Part shown: one piece after another, positions 15,112 to 27,970 of the stretch
How the letters are laid out: each line of letters starts with the position of its first letter
How positions within the stretch are numbered: position 1 is the stretch's first letter
From: Steromphala cineraria
Taxonomy: Eukaryota; Mollusca; Gastropoda; Trochida; Trochidae
DNA length: 64,000 nt
Assembly (NCBI GenBank): GCA_916613615.1
Contig: OU744726.1
Span: 55,072,987-55,136,986 of the forward strand
Direction of reading: 5' to 3'
Notes under the pieces: generated by a model
Database searches by the model: none
Told to the model about the DNA's origin: nothing
The model's input: the letters and a program-made list of their open reading frames with translations, nothing else
Translations under genes and position numbers: made by a program

Positions 15112-17800
15112 TTGGTCAACTTGGATCAAATTCTCGGAAAATGGCTAATTCAAGAAAGAACATTTTCTTGTAACGAGCGTGATAAGTTTCTAAAATATGC
15201 ATATTTCAAACCAAACTTTCATCAAAAGTACACATCAGGGTGCCCTATCGTTTGGAATAAACAAATTTACACTCCGAGTTTTAGTTTGGGATACAGATTC
15301 GAACGTATAAACATGTATGTGGTCAACTTGGAGCAATATCTCGGAAAATGACTAAGTCAAGAAAGAACATTTTCTTGTAACGAGCGTGATAAGTTTCATA
15401 AATTTGCATATTTCTAAACCAAAGTTTCATCAAAAGTACACATCAGGGTGCTCTATCGTATGGCTTAAACAAATTTTCACTCCGAGATTTAGTTTTGGCT
15501 GCAGATACAAACGTATGGACGTGTAGTTGGTCAACTTGGATCAAATTCTCGGAAAATGACTAAGTCAAGAAAAAAATATTTTCTTGTAACGAGCGTGAGC
15601 AGTTTCTTAAATATGCATATTTCTACACCAAACTTTCATCAAATGTACACATCAGGGTCCTCTATCGTTTGGAATAAGCAAATTTTCACTCCCAGTTTTA
15701 GTTTGGGATACAGATTCGAACGTATAGACGTGTATGTGGTCAACTTGGAGCAATATCTCGGAAAATGTCTAACTCAAGAAAGAACATTTTCTTGTAACGA
15801 GCGTGATAAGTTTCATAAATATGCATATTTCTAAACCAAACTTTCATCATATGTACACATCAACGTGCTCTATCGTATGGCACAAACAAATTTTCACTCC
15901 GAAATTTAGTTTTGGCTGCAGATACAAACGTATGGACGTGTAGTTGGTCAACTTGGATCAAATTCTCGGAAAATGGCTAATTCAAGAAAGAACATTTTCT
16001 TGTAACGAGCGTGATAAGTTTCTAAAATATGCATATTTCAAACCAAACTTTCATCAAAAGTACACATCAGGGTGCCCTATCGTTTGGAATAAACAAATTT
16101 ACACTCCGAGTTTTAGTTTGGGATACAGATTCGAACGTATAAACGTGTATGTGGTCAACTTGGAGCAATATCTCGGAAAATGACTAAGTCAAGAAAGAAC
16201 ATTTTCTTGTAACGAGCGTGATAAGTTTCATAAATTTGCATATTTCTAAACCAAAGTTTCATCAAAAGTACACATCAGGGTGCTCTATCGTTTGGAATAA
16301 AAAAAATTTCACTCCGAGATTTAGTTTGGGCTACAGATACAAATGTATGGATGTGTAGTTGGTCAACTTGGATAAAATTCTCGGAAAATGACTAAGTCAA
16401 GAAAAAAAAATTTCTTGTAACGAGCGTGATAATTTTCTTAAATATGCATATTTCTACACCAAACTTTCATCAAATGTACATATCAGGGTCCTCCATCGTT
16501 TGGAAAAAACAAATTTTCACTTCGAGTTTTAGTTTGGGATACAGATTCGAACGTATAGACGTGTATATGGTCAACTTGGAGCAAATTCTCTGAAAATGAC
16601 TAAGTCAAAAAAGAACATTTTCTTGTAACGAGCGTGTTAAGTTTCATAAATATGCATATTTCTAAACCAAACTTTCATCATATGTACACATCAACGTGCT
16701 CTATCGTATGGCACAAACAAATTTTCACTCCGAAATTTAGTTTTGGCTGCAGATACAAACGTATGAGCGTGTAGTTGGTCAACTTGGATCAAATTCTCGG
16801 AAAATGGCTAATTCAAGAAAGAACATTTTCTTGTAACGAGCGTGATAAGTTTCTAAAATATGCATATTTCAAACCAAACTTTCATCAAAAGTACACATCA
16901 GGGTGCCCTATCGTTTGGAATAAACAAATTTACACTCCGAGATTTAGTTTGGGATACAGATTCGAACGTATAAACGTGTATGTGGTCAACTTGGAGCAAT
17001 ATCTCGGAAAATGACTAAGTCAAGAAAGAACATTTTCTTGTAACGAGCGTGATAAGTTTCATAAATTTGCATATTTCTAAACCAAAGTTTCATCAAAAGT
17101 ACACATCAGGGTGCTCTATCGTTTGGAATAAAAAAAATTTCACTCCGAGATTTAGTTTGGGCTACAGATACAAATGTATGGATGTGTAGTTGGTCAACTT
17201 GGATAAAATTCTCGGAAAATGACTAAGTCAAGAAAAAACATTTTCTTGTAACGAGCGTGATAATTTTCTTAAATATGCATATTTCTACACCAAACTTTCA
17301 TCAAATGTACATATCAGGGTCCTCTATCGTTTGGAATAAACAAATTTTCACTTCGAGTTTTAGTTTGGGATACAGATTCGAACGTATAGACGTGTATGTG
17401 GTCAACTTGGAGCAAATTCTCTGAAAACGACTAAGTCAAAAAAGAACATTTTCTTGTAACGAGCGTGTTAAGTTTCATAAATATGCATATTTCTAAATCA
17501 AACTTTCATCATATGTACACATCAACGTGCTCTATCGTATGGTACAAACAAATTTTCACTCCGAAATATAGTTTTGGCTGCAGATACAAACGTATGGACG
17601 TGTAGTTGGTCAACTTGGATCAAATTCTCGGAAAATGGCTAATTCAAGAAAGAACATTTTCTTGTAACGAGCGTGATAAGTTTCTAAAATATGCATATTT
17701 CAAACCAAACTTTCATCAAAAGTACACATCAGGGTGCTCTATCGTATGGCACAAACAAATTTTCACTCCGAGATTTAGTTTTGGCTGCAGATAAAAAAAC
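15112..17800. repeat. Satellite domain: 4-monomer (831-832 bp) higher-order repeat
   Basis: The marker AATTTGCATATTTC occurs at 15401, 16233 and 17064 (steps of 832 and 831 bp). The TTGGTCAACTTGGATC-led unit recurs at 15112, 15944, 16775 and 17606 with the same step. Each repeat holds four variant monomers in a fixed order. The marker next appears 1,399 bp later at 18463, so the four-unit rhythm breaks just after this domain. Confidence 0.85.
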
Positions 17801-17890
17801 GTATGGACGTGTAGTTGGTCAACTTGGATCAAATTCTAAAATATGCATATTTAAAACCAAAGTTTCATCAAAAGTACACATCAGGGTGCT
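17790..17890. repeat. Truncated satellite monomer (copy 2 of a shared deletion)
   Basis: The same deletion described near 13,735 is present here: CAAATTCT joins directly to AAAATATGCAT at about 17,837, in the same A-run-expanded context. Flanking monomers also match those around the first copy, so a block of several monomers was duplicated between 13.5 and 18 kb. Confidence 0.85.
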
Positions 17891-20748
17891 CTATCGTTTG
17901 GAATAAACAAATTTTCACTCCGAGATTTAGTTTGGGCTACAGATACAAACGTATGGATGTGTAGTTGGTCAACTTGGATAAAATTCTCGGGAAAATGACT
18001 AAGTCAAGAAAAAACATTTTCTTGCAACAAGCGTGATAAGTTTCTTAAATATGCATATTTCTACACCAAACTTTCATCAAATGTACACATCAGGGTCCTC
18101 TATCGTTTTGAATAAACAAATTTTCACTCCGAGTTTTAGTTTGGGATACAGATTCGAACGTATAGAATTGTATGTGGTCAACTTGGATCAAATTCTCGGA
18201 AAATGGCTATTTCAAGAAAGAATATTTTCTTGTAACAAGCGTGATAAGTTTCTAAAATATGCATATTTCAAACCAAACTTTCATCAAAAGTACACATCAG
18301 GGTGCCCTATCGTTTGGAATAAACAAATTTACACTCCGAGTTTTAGTTTGGGATACAGATTCGAACGTATAAACGTGTATGTGGTCAACTTGGAGCAATA
18401 TCTCGGAAAATGACTAAGTCAAGAAAGAACATTTTCTTGTAACGAGCGTGATAAGTTTCATAAATTTGCATATTTCTAAACCAAACTTTCATCAAAAGTA
18501 CACATCAGGGTGCTCTATCGTTTGGAATAAAAAAAATTTCACTCCGAGATTTAGTTTGGGCTACAGATACAAATGTATGGATGTGTAGTTGGTCAACTTG
18601 GATAAAATTCTCGGAAAATGACTAAGTCAAGAAAAAACATTTTCTTGTAACGAGCGTGATAATTTTCTTAAATATGCATATTTCTACACCAAACTTTCAT
18701 CAAATGTACATATCAGGGTCCTCTATCGTTTGGAATAAACAAATTTTCACTTCGAGTTTTAGTTTGGGATACAGATTCGAACGTATAGACGTGTATATGG
18801 TCAACTTGGAGCAAATTCTCTGAAAATGACTAAGTCAAAAAAGAACATTTTCTTGTAACGAGCGTGTTAAGTTTCATAAATATGCATATTTCTAAATCAA
18901 ACTTTCATCATATGTACACATCAACGTGCTCTATCGTATGATACAAACAAATTTTCACTCCGAAATATAGTTTTGGCTGCAGATACAAACGTATGGACGT
19001 GTAGTTGGTCAACTTGGATCAAATTCTCGGAAAATGGCTAATTCATGAAAGAACATTTTCTTGTGACGAGCGTGATAAGTTTCTAAAATATGCATATTTA
19101 AAACCAAACTTTCATCAAGAGTACACATCAGGGTGCTCTATCGTTCGGAATAATCAAATTTTCACTCCGAGTTTGAGTTTGGGATACAGATTCGAACGTA
19201 TAGACGTGTATGTGGTCAACTTGGATCAAATTCTCGGAAAATGGCTAATTCAAGAAAGAATATTTTCTTGTAACGAGCGTGATAAGTTTCTTAAATATGC
19301 ATATTTCTAAACCAAACTTTCATCAAATGTACACATCAGGGTGCTCTATCGTTTGGAATAAACAAATTTTCACTCCGAGTTTTAGTTTGAGATACAGATT
19401 CGAACGTATATACGTGTATGTGGTCAACTTGGAGCAAATTCTCGGAAAATGACTAAGTCATGATAAAACATTTTCTGGTAACGAGCGTGATTAGTTTCTT
19501 AAATATGCATATTTCTACACCAAACTTTCATCAAATGTACACATCAGGGTCTTCTATCGTTTGGAATAAGCAAATTTTCACTCCGAGATTTAGTTTTGGC
19601 TGCAGATACAAACGTATGGACGTGTAGTTGGTCAACTTGGATCAAATTCTCGGAAAATGACTAAGTCAAGAAAAAACATTTTCTTGTAACGAGCGTGAGC
19701 AGTTTCTTAAATATGCATATTTCTACACCAAACTTTCATCAAATGTACACATCAGGGTCTTCTATCGTTTGGAATAAGCAAATTTTCACTCCCAGTTTTA
19801 GTTTGGGATACAGATTCGAACGTATAGACGTGTATGTGGTCAACTTGGAGCAATATCTCGGAATATGTCTAATTCAAGAAAGAACATTTTCTTGTAACGA
19901 GCGTGATAAGTTTCATAAATATGCATATTTCTAAACCAAACTTTCATCATATGTACACATCAACGTGCTCTATCGTATGGTACAAACAAATTTTCACTCC
20001 GAGTTTTAGTTTGGGATACAGATTCGAACGTATAGACGTGTATGTGGTCAACTTGGATCAAATTCTCGGAAAATGGCTAATTCAAGAAAGAATATTTTCT
20101 TGTAACGAGCGTGATAAGTTTCTTAAATATGCATATTTCCAAACCAAACTTTCATCAAATGTACACATCAGGGTGCTCTATCGTTTGGAATAAACAAATT
20201 TTCACTCCCAGTTTTAGTTTGGGATACAGATTCGAACGTATAGACGTGTATGTGGTCAACTTGGAGCAATATCTCGGAAAATGTCTAATTCAAGAAAGAA
20301 CATTTTCTTGTAACGAGCGTGATAAGTTTCATAAATATGCATATTTCTAAACCAAACTTTCATCATATGTACACATCAACGTGCTCTATCGTATGGCACA
20401 AACAAATTTTCACTCCGAAATTTAGTTTTGGCTGCAGATACAAACGTATGGACGTGTAGTTGGTCAACTTGGATCAAATTCTCGGAAAATGGCTAATTCA
20501 AGAAAGAAAATTTTCTTGTAACGAGCGTGATAAGTTTCTAAAATATGCATATTTCAAACCAAACTTTCATCAAAAGTACACATCAGGGTGCCCTATCGTT
20601 TGGAATAAACAAATTTACACTCCGAGTTTTAGTTTGGGATACAGATTCGAACGTATAAACGTGTATGTGGTCAACTTGGAGCAATATCTCGGAAAATGAC
20701 TAAGTCAAGAAAGAACATTTTCTTGTAACGAGCGTGATAAGTTTCATA

Positions 20749-23700
20749 AATTTGCATATTTCTAAACCAAACTTTCATCAAAAGCACACATCGGGGTGCT
20801 CTATCGTTTGGAATAAAAAAAATTTCACTCCGAGATTTAGTTTGGGCTACAGATACAAATGTATGGATGTGTAGTTGGTCAACTTGGATAAAATTCTCGG
20901 AAAATGACTAAGTCAAGAAAAAACATTTTCTTGTAACGAGCGTGATAATTTTCTTAAATATGCATATTTCTACACCAAACTTTCATCAAATGTACATATC
21001 AGGGTCCTCTATCGTTTGGAATAAACAAATTTTCACTTCGAGTTTTAGTTTGGGATACAGATTCGAACGTATAGACGTGTATATGGTCAACTTGGAGCAA
21101 ATTCTCTGAAAATGACTAAGTCAAGAAAGAACATTTTCTTGTAACGAGCGTGTTAAGTTTCATAAATATGGATATTTCTAAATCAAACTTTCATCATATG
21201 TACACATCAACGTGCTCTATCGTATGATACAAACAAATTTTCACTCCGAAATATAGTTTTGGCTGCAGATACAAACGTATGGACGTGTAGTTGGTCAACT
21301 TGGATCAAATTCTCGGAAAATGGCTAATTAATGAAAGAACATTTTCTTGTGACGAGCGTGATAAGTTTCTAAAATATGCATATTTAAAACCAAACTTTCA
21401 TCAAGAGTACACATCAGGGTGCTCTATCGTTCGGAATAAACAAATTTTCACTCCGAGTTTTAGTTTGGGATACAGATTCGAACGTATAGACGTGTATGTG
21501 GTCAACTTGGATAAAATTCTCGGAAAATGACTAAGTTAAGAAAAAACATTTTCTTGTAACGAGCGTGATAAGTTTCTTAAATATGTATATTTCTAAACCA
21601 AACTTTCATCAAATGTACACATCAGGGTGCTCTATCGTTTGGAATAAACAAATTTTCACTCCGAGTTTTAGTTTGGGATACAGATTCGAACGTATAGACG
21701 TGTATGTGGTCAACTTGGATAAAATTCTCGGAAAATGACTAAGTCAAGAAAAAACATTTTCTTGTAACGAGCGTGATAAGTTTCTTAAATATGTATATTT
21801 CTAAACCAAACTTTCATCAAATGTACACATCAGGGTGCTCTATCGTTTGGAATAAACACATTTTCACTCCGAGTTTTAGTTTGGGATACAGATTCGAACG
21901 TATAGACGTGTATGTGGTCAACTTGGATCAAATTCTCGGAAAATGACTAAGTCAAGAAAGGACATTTTCTTGTAACGAGCGTGATAAGTTTCATAAATAT
22001 GCATATTTCTAAACCAAACTTTCATCATATGTACACATCAACGTGCTCTATCGTATGGCTTAAACAAATTTTCACTCCGAGATTTAGTTTTGGCTGCAGA
22101 TACAAACGTATGGACGTGTAGTTGGTCAACTTGGATCAAATTCTCGGAAAATGACTAAGTCAAGAAAAAAACATTTTCTTGTAACGAGCGTGAGCAGTTT
22201 CTTAAATATGCATATTTCTACACCAAACTTTCATCAAATGTACACATCAGGGTCTTCTATCGTTTGGAATAAGCAAATTTTCACTCCCAGTTTTAGTTTG
22301 GGATACAGATTCGAACGTATAGACGTGTATGTGGTCAACTTGGAGCAATATCTCGGAATATGTCTAATTCAAGAAAGAACATTTTCTTGTAACGAGCGTG
22401 ATAAGTTTCATAAATATGCATATTTCTAAACCAAACTTTCATCAAAAGTACACATCAGGGTGCTCTATCGTATGGAATAAACAAATTTACACTCCGAGTT
22501 TTAGTTTGGGATACAGATTCGAACGTATAAACGTGTATGTGGTCAACTTGGAGCAATATCTCGGAAAATGACTAAGTCAAGAAAGAACATTTTCTTGTAA
22601 CGAGCGTGATAAGTTTCATAAATTTGCATATTTCTAAACCAAACTTTCATCAAAAGTACACATCAGGGTGCTCTATCGTTTGGAATAAAAAAAATTTCAC
22701 TCTGAGATTTAGTTTTGGCTACAGATACAAATGTATGGATGTGTAGTTGGTCAACTTGGATAAAATTCTCGGAAAATGACTAAGTCAAGAAAAAACATTT
22801 TCTTGTAACGAGCGTGATAATTTTCTTAAATATGCATATTTCTACACCAAACTTTCATCAAATGTACATATCAGGGTCCTCTATCGTTTGGAATAAACAA
22901 ATTTTCACTTCGAGTTTTAGTTTGGGATACAGATTCGAACGTATAGACGTGTATATGGTCAACTTGGAGCAAATTCTCTGAAAATGACTAAGTCAAAAAA
23001 GAACATTTTCTTGTAACGAGCGTGTTAAGTTTCATAAATATGGATATTTCTAAATCAAACTTTCATCATATGTACACATCAACGTGCTCTATCGTATGAT
23101 ACAAACAAATTTTCACTCCGAAATATAGTTTTGGCTGCAGATACAAACGTATGGACGTGTAGTTGGTCAACTTGGATCAAATTCTCGGAAAATGGCTAAT
23201 TCATGAAAGAACATTTTCTTGTGACGAGCGTGATAAGTTTCTAAGATATGCATATTTAAAACCAAACTTTCATCAAGAGTACACATCAGGGTGCTCTATC
23301 GTTCGGAATAAACAAATTTTCACTCCGAGTTTTAGTTTGGGATACAGATTCGAACGTATAGACGTGTATGTGGTCAACTTGGATAAAATTCTCGGAAAAT
23401 GACTAAGTCAAGAAAAAACATTTTCTTGTAACGAGCGTGATAAGTTTCTTAAATATGTATATTTCTAAACCAAACTTTCATCAAATGTACACATCAACGT
23501 GCTCTATCGTTTGGAATAAACAAATTTTCACTCCGAGTTTTAGTTTGGGATACAGATTCGAACGTATAGACGTGTATGTGGTCAACTTGGATAAAATTCT
23601 CGGAAAATGACTAAGTCAAGAAAAAACATTTTCTTGTAACGAGCGTGATAAGTTTCTTAAATATGTATATTTCTAAACCAAACTTTCATCAAATGTACAC

Positions 23701-26280
23701 ATCAGGGTGCTCTATCGTATGGCACTAACAAATTTTCACTCCGAAATATAGTTTTTACTGCAGATACAAACGTATGGACGTGTAGTTTTTTAACTTGGAT
23801 CAAATTCTCGGAAAATGGCTAAGTCAAGAAAGAACATTTTCTTGTAACGAGCGTGATAAGTTTCTTAAATATGCATATTTAAACCAAACTTTCATCAAAT
23901 GTACACATCAGGGTGCTCTATCGTTTGGAATAAACAAATTTTCACTCCGAGTTTTAGTTTGGGATACAGATTCGAACGTATAGACGTGTATGTCGTCAAC
24001 ATGGAGCAAATTCTCGGAAAATGACTTAGTCAAGAAAGAACGTTTTCTTGAAACGAGCGTGATAAGTTTCATAAATATGCATATTTCTAAACCAAACTTT
24101 CATCATATGTACACATCAACGTGCTCTATCGTATGGCACAAACAAATTTTCACTCCGAAATATAGTTTTGGCTGCAGATACAAACGTATGAGCGTGTAGT
24201 TGGTCAACTTGGATCAAATTCTCGGAAAATGGCTAATTCAAGAAAGAACATTTTCTTGTAACGAGCGTGATAAGTTTCTAAAATATGCATATTTCAAACC
24301 AAACTTTCATCAAAAGTACACATCAGGGTGCCCTATCGTTTGGAATAAACAAATTTACAGTCCGAGTTTTAGTTTGGGATACAGATTCGAACGTATAAAC
24401 GTGTATGTGGTCAACTTGGAGCAATATCTCGGAAAATGACTAAGTCAAGAAAGAACATTTTCTTGTAACGAGCGTGATAAGTTTCATAAATTTGCATATT
24501 TCTAAACCAAACTTTCATCAAAAGTACACATCAGGGTGCTCTATCGTTTGGAATAAAAAAAATTTCAATCCGAGATTTAGTTTTGGCTACAGATACAAAT
24601 GTATGGATGTGTAGTTGGTCAACTTGGATAAAATTCTCGGAAAATGACTAAGTCAAGAAAAAACATTTTCTTGTAACGAGCGTGATAATTTTCTTAAATA
24701 TGCATATTTCTACACCAAACTTTCATCAAATGTACATATCAGGGTCCTCTATCGTTTGGAATAAACAAATTTTCACTTCGAGTTTTAGTTTGGGATACAG
24801 ATTCGAACGTATAGACGTGTATATGGTCAACTTGGAGCAAATTCTCTGAAAATGACTAAGTCAAAAAAGAACATTTTCTTGTAACGAGCGTGTTAAGTTT
24901 CATAAATATGGATATTTCTAAATCAAACTTTCATCATATGTACACATCAACGTGCTCTATCGTATGATACAAACAAATTTTCACTCCGAAATATAGTTTT
25001 GGCTGCAGATACAAACGTATGGACGTGTAGTTGGTCAACTTGGATCAAATTCTCGGAAAATGGCTAATTCATGAAAGAACATTTTCTTGTGACGAGCGTG
25101 ATAAGTTTCTAAAATATGCATATTTAAAACCAAACTTTCATCAAGAGTACACATCAGGGTGCTCTATCGTTCGGAATAAACAAATTTTCACTCCGAGTTT
25201 TAGTTTGGGATACAGATTCGAACGTATAGACGTGTATGTGGTCAACTTGGATAAAATTCTCGGAAAATGACTAAGTCAAGTAAAAACATTTTCTTGTAAC
25301 GAGCGTGATAAGTTTCTTAAATATGTATATTTCTAAACCAAACTTTCATCAAATGTACACATCAGGGTGCTCTATCGTATGGCACTAACAAATTTTCACT
25401 CCGAAATATAGTTTTTACTGCAGATACAAACGTATGGACGTGTAGTTTTTTAACTTGGATCAAATTCTCGGAAAATGGCTAAGTCAAGAAAGAACATTTT
25501 CTTGTAACGAGCGTGATAAGTTTCTTAAATATGCATATTTAAAACCAAACTTTCATCAAATGTACACATCAGGGTGCTCTATCGTTTGGAATAAACAAAT
25601 TTTCACTCCGAGTTTTAGTTTGGGATACAGATTCGAACGTATAGACGTGTATGTCGTCAACATGGAGCAAATTCTCGGAAAATGACTTAGTCAAGAAAGA
25701 ACGTTTTCTTGAAACGAGCGTGATAAGTTTCATAAATATGCATATTTCTAAACCATACTTTCAGCAGATGTACACATCAACGTGCTCTATCGTATGGTAC
25801 AAACAAATTTTCACTCCGAAATATAGTTTTGGCTGCAGATACAAACGTATGGACGTGTAGTTGGTCAACTTGGATCAAATTCTCGGAAAATGGCTAATTC
25901 ATGAAAGAACATTTTCTTGTGACGAGCGTGATAAGTTTCTAAAATATGCATATTTAAAACCAAACTTTCATCAAATGTACACATCAGGGTGCTCTATCGT
26001 ATGGCACAAACAAATTTTCACTCCGAGTTTTAGTTTGGGATACAGATTCGAACGTATAGACGTGTATGTGGTCAACTTGGATAAAATTCTCGGAAAATGA
26101 CTAAGTCAAGAAAGAACATTTTCTTGTAACGAGCGTGATAAGTTTCATAAATATGCATATTTCTAAACCAAACTTTCTTCATATGTACACATCAACGTTC
26201 TCTATCGTATGGCACAAACAAATTTTCACTCCGAGATTTAGTTTTTGCTGCAGATACAAACGTATGGACGTGTAGTTGGT
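20749..26280. repeat. Satellite domain: 9-monomer (~1.87 kb) higher-order repeat
   Basis: The AATTTGCATATTTC marker recurs at 20749, 22621 and 24489 (steps of 1,872 and 1,868 bp). Other rare variants keep nearly the same step: the AATTCATGAAAG/TGTGACGAGCG unit falls near 21,320, 23,190 and 25,060, and GTTAAGTTTCATAAATATGGATATTTC recurs with it. The GTTTTTACTGCAG variant recurs at 23751 and 25411 (1,660 bp), so the last copy has lost one monomer. Confidence 0.8.
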
Positions 26281-26340
26281 CAACTTGGAGCAAATTCTCG
26301 GAAAATGGCTAATTCAAGAAAGAAAGTTTTCTTGTAACGA
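26281..26340. repeat. 60-bp truncated monomer at a satellite subfamily boundary
   Basis: One unit is cut to 60 bp: CAACTTGGAGC through CTTGTAACGA is followed at once by CATCTTGGAGCAAATTC. About 148 bp is missing. It lies close to where the left-hand variants (ATCAGGGTGCTC, ATCAACGTGCTC) begin to give way to monomers carrying the GTTCTC and, from about 27.9 kb, TTCATCGTTCTC variants. It may be an unequal-exchange joint between two array domains. Confidence 0.8.
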
Positions 26341-27970
26341 CATCTTGGAGCAAATTCTCGGAAAATGACTAAGTCAAGAAAGAACATTTTCTTGTAACGA
26401 GCGTGATAAGTTTAATAAATATGCATATTTCTAAACCAACTTTTCATCAAATGTACACATCAACGTTCTCTATCGTATGGCACAAACAAATTTTCACTCC
26501 GAAATTTTGTTTTGGCTGCAGATACAAACGTATGGACGTGTAGTTGGTCAACTTGGATCAAATTCTCGGAAAATGGTTAATTCAAGAAAGAACATTTTCT
26601 TGTAACGAGCGTGATAAGTTTCTTAAATATGCATATTTCTACACCAAACTTTCATCAAATGTACACATCAGGGTGCTTTATCGTTTGGAATAAACAAATT
26701 TTCACTCCAAGTTTTAGCTTGGGATACAGATTCGAACGTATAGACGTGTATGTGGTCAACTTGGAGCAATATCTCGGAAAATGACTTAGTCAAGAAAGAA
26801 CATTTTCTTGTAACGAGCTTGATAAGTTTCTAAAATATGCATATTTCCAAACCAAACTTTCATGAAATGTACACATCAGGGTGCTCTATAGTTTGGAATA
26901 AACAAACTTTCACTCCGAGTTTTAGTTTGGGATACAGATTCGAACGTATAGACGTGTATGTGGTCAACTTGGAGCAAATTCTCGGAAAATGACTAAGTCA
27001 AGAAAAAACATTTTCTTGTAACGAGCGTGATAAGTTTCTAAAATATGAATATTTCTAAACCAAACTTTCATCATATGTACACATCAGGGTGCTCCATCGT
27101 ATGGCACAAACAAATTTTCACTCCGAAGTTTACTTTTGGCTGCAGATACAAACGTATGGACGTGTAGTTGGTCAACTTGGATCAAATTCTCGGAAAATGG
27201 TTAATTCAAGAAAGAACATTTTCTTGTAACGAGCGTGATAAGTTTCTAAAATATGCATATTTCCAAACCAAACTTTCATCAAATGTACACATCAGGGTGC
27301 TCTATCGTTTGGAATAAACAAATTTTCACTCCGAGTTTTAGTTTGGGATACAGATTCGAACGTATAGACGTGTATGTGGTCAACTTGGAGCAAATTCTCG
27401 GAAAATGACTAAGTCAAGAAAAAACATTTTCTTGTAACGAGCGTGATAAGTTTCTTAAATATGAATATTTCTAAACCAAACTTTCATCATATGTACACAT
27501 CAGGGTGCTCCATCGTATGACACAAACAAATTTTCACTCCGAAGTTTACTTTTGGCTGCAGATACAAACGTATGGACGTGAAGTTGGTCAACTTGGATCA
27601 AATTCTCGGAAAATGGTTAATTCAAGAAAGAACATTTTCTTGTAACGAGCGTGATAAGTTTATAAAATATGCATATTTCCAAACCAAACTTTCATCATAT
27701 GTACACTTCAGGGTGCTCTATCGTTTGGAATAAACAAAATTTCACTCCGAGTTTTAGTTTGGGATACAGATTCGAACGTATAGACGTGTATGTGGTCAAC
27801 TTGGAGCAAATTCTCGGAAAATGACTAAGTCAAGAAAGAACATTTTCTTGTAACGAGCGTGATAAGTTTAATAAATATGCATATTTCCAAACCGAACTTT
27901 CATCATATGTACACTTCATCGTTCTCTATCGTTTGGAAACAACACATTTTCACTCCCAGTTTTAGTTTGG

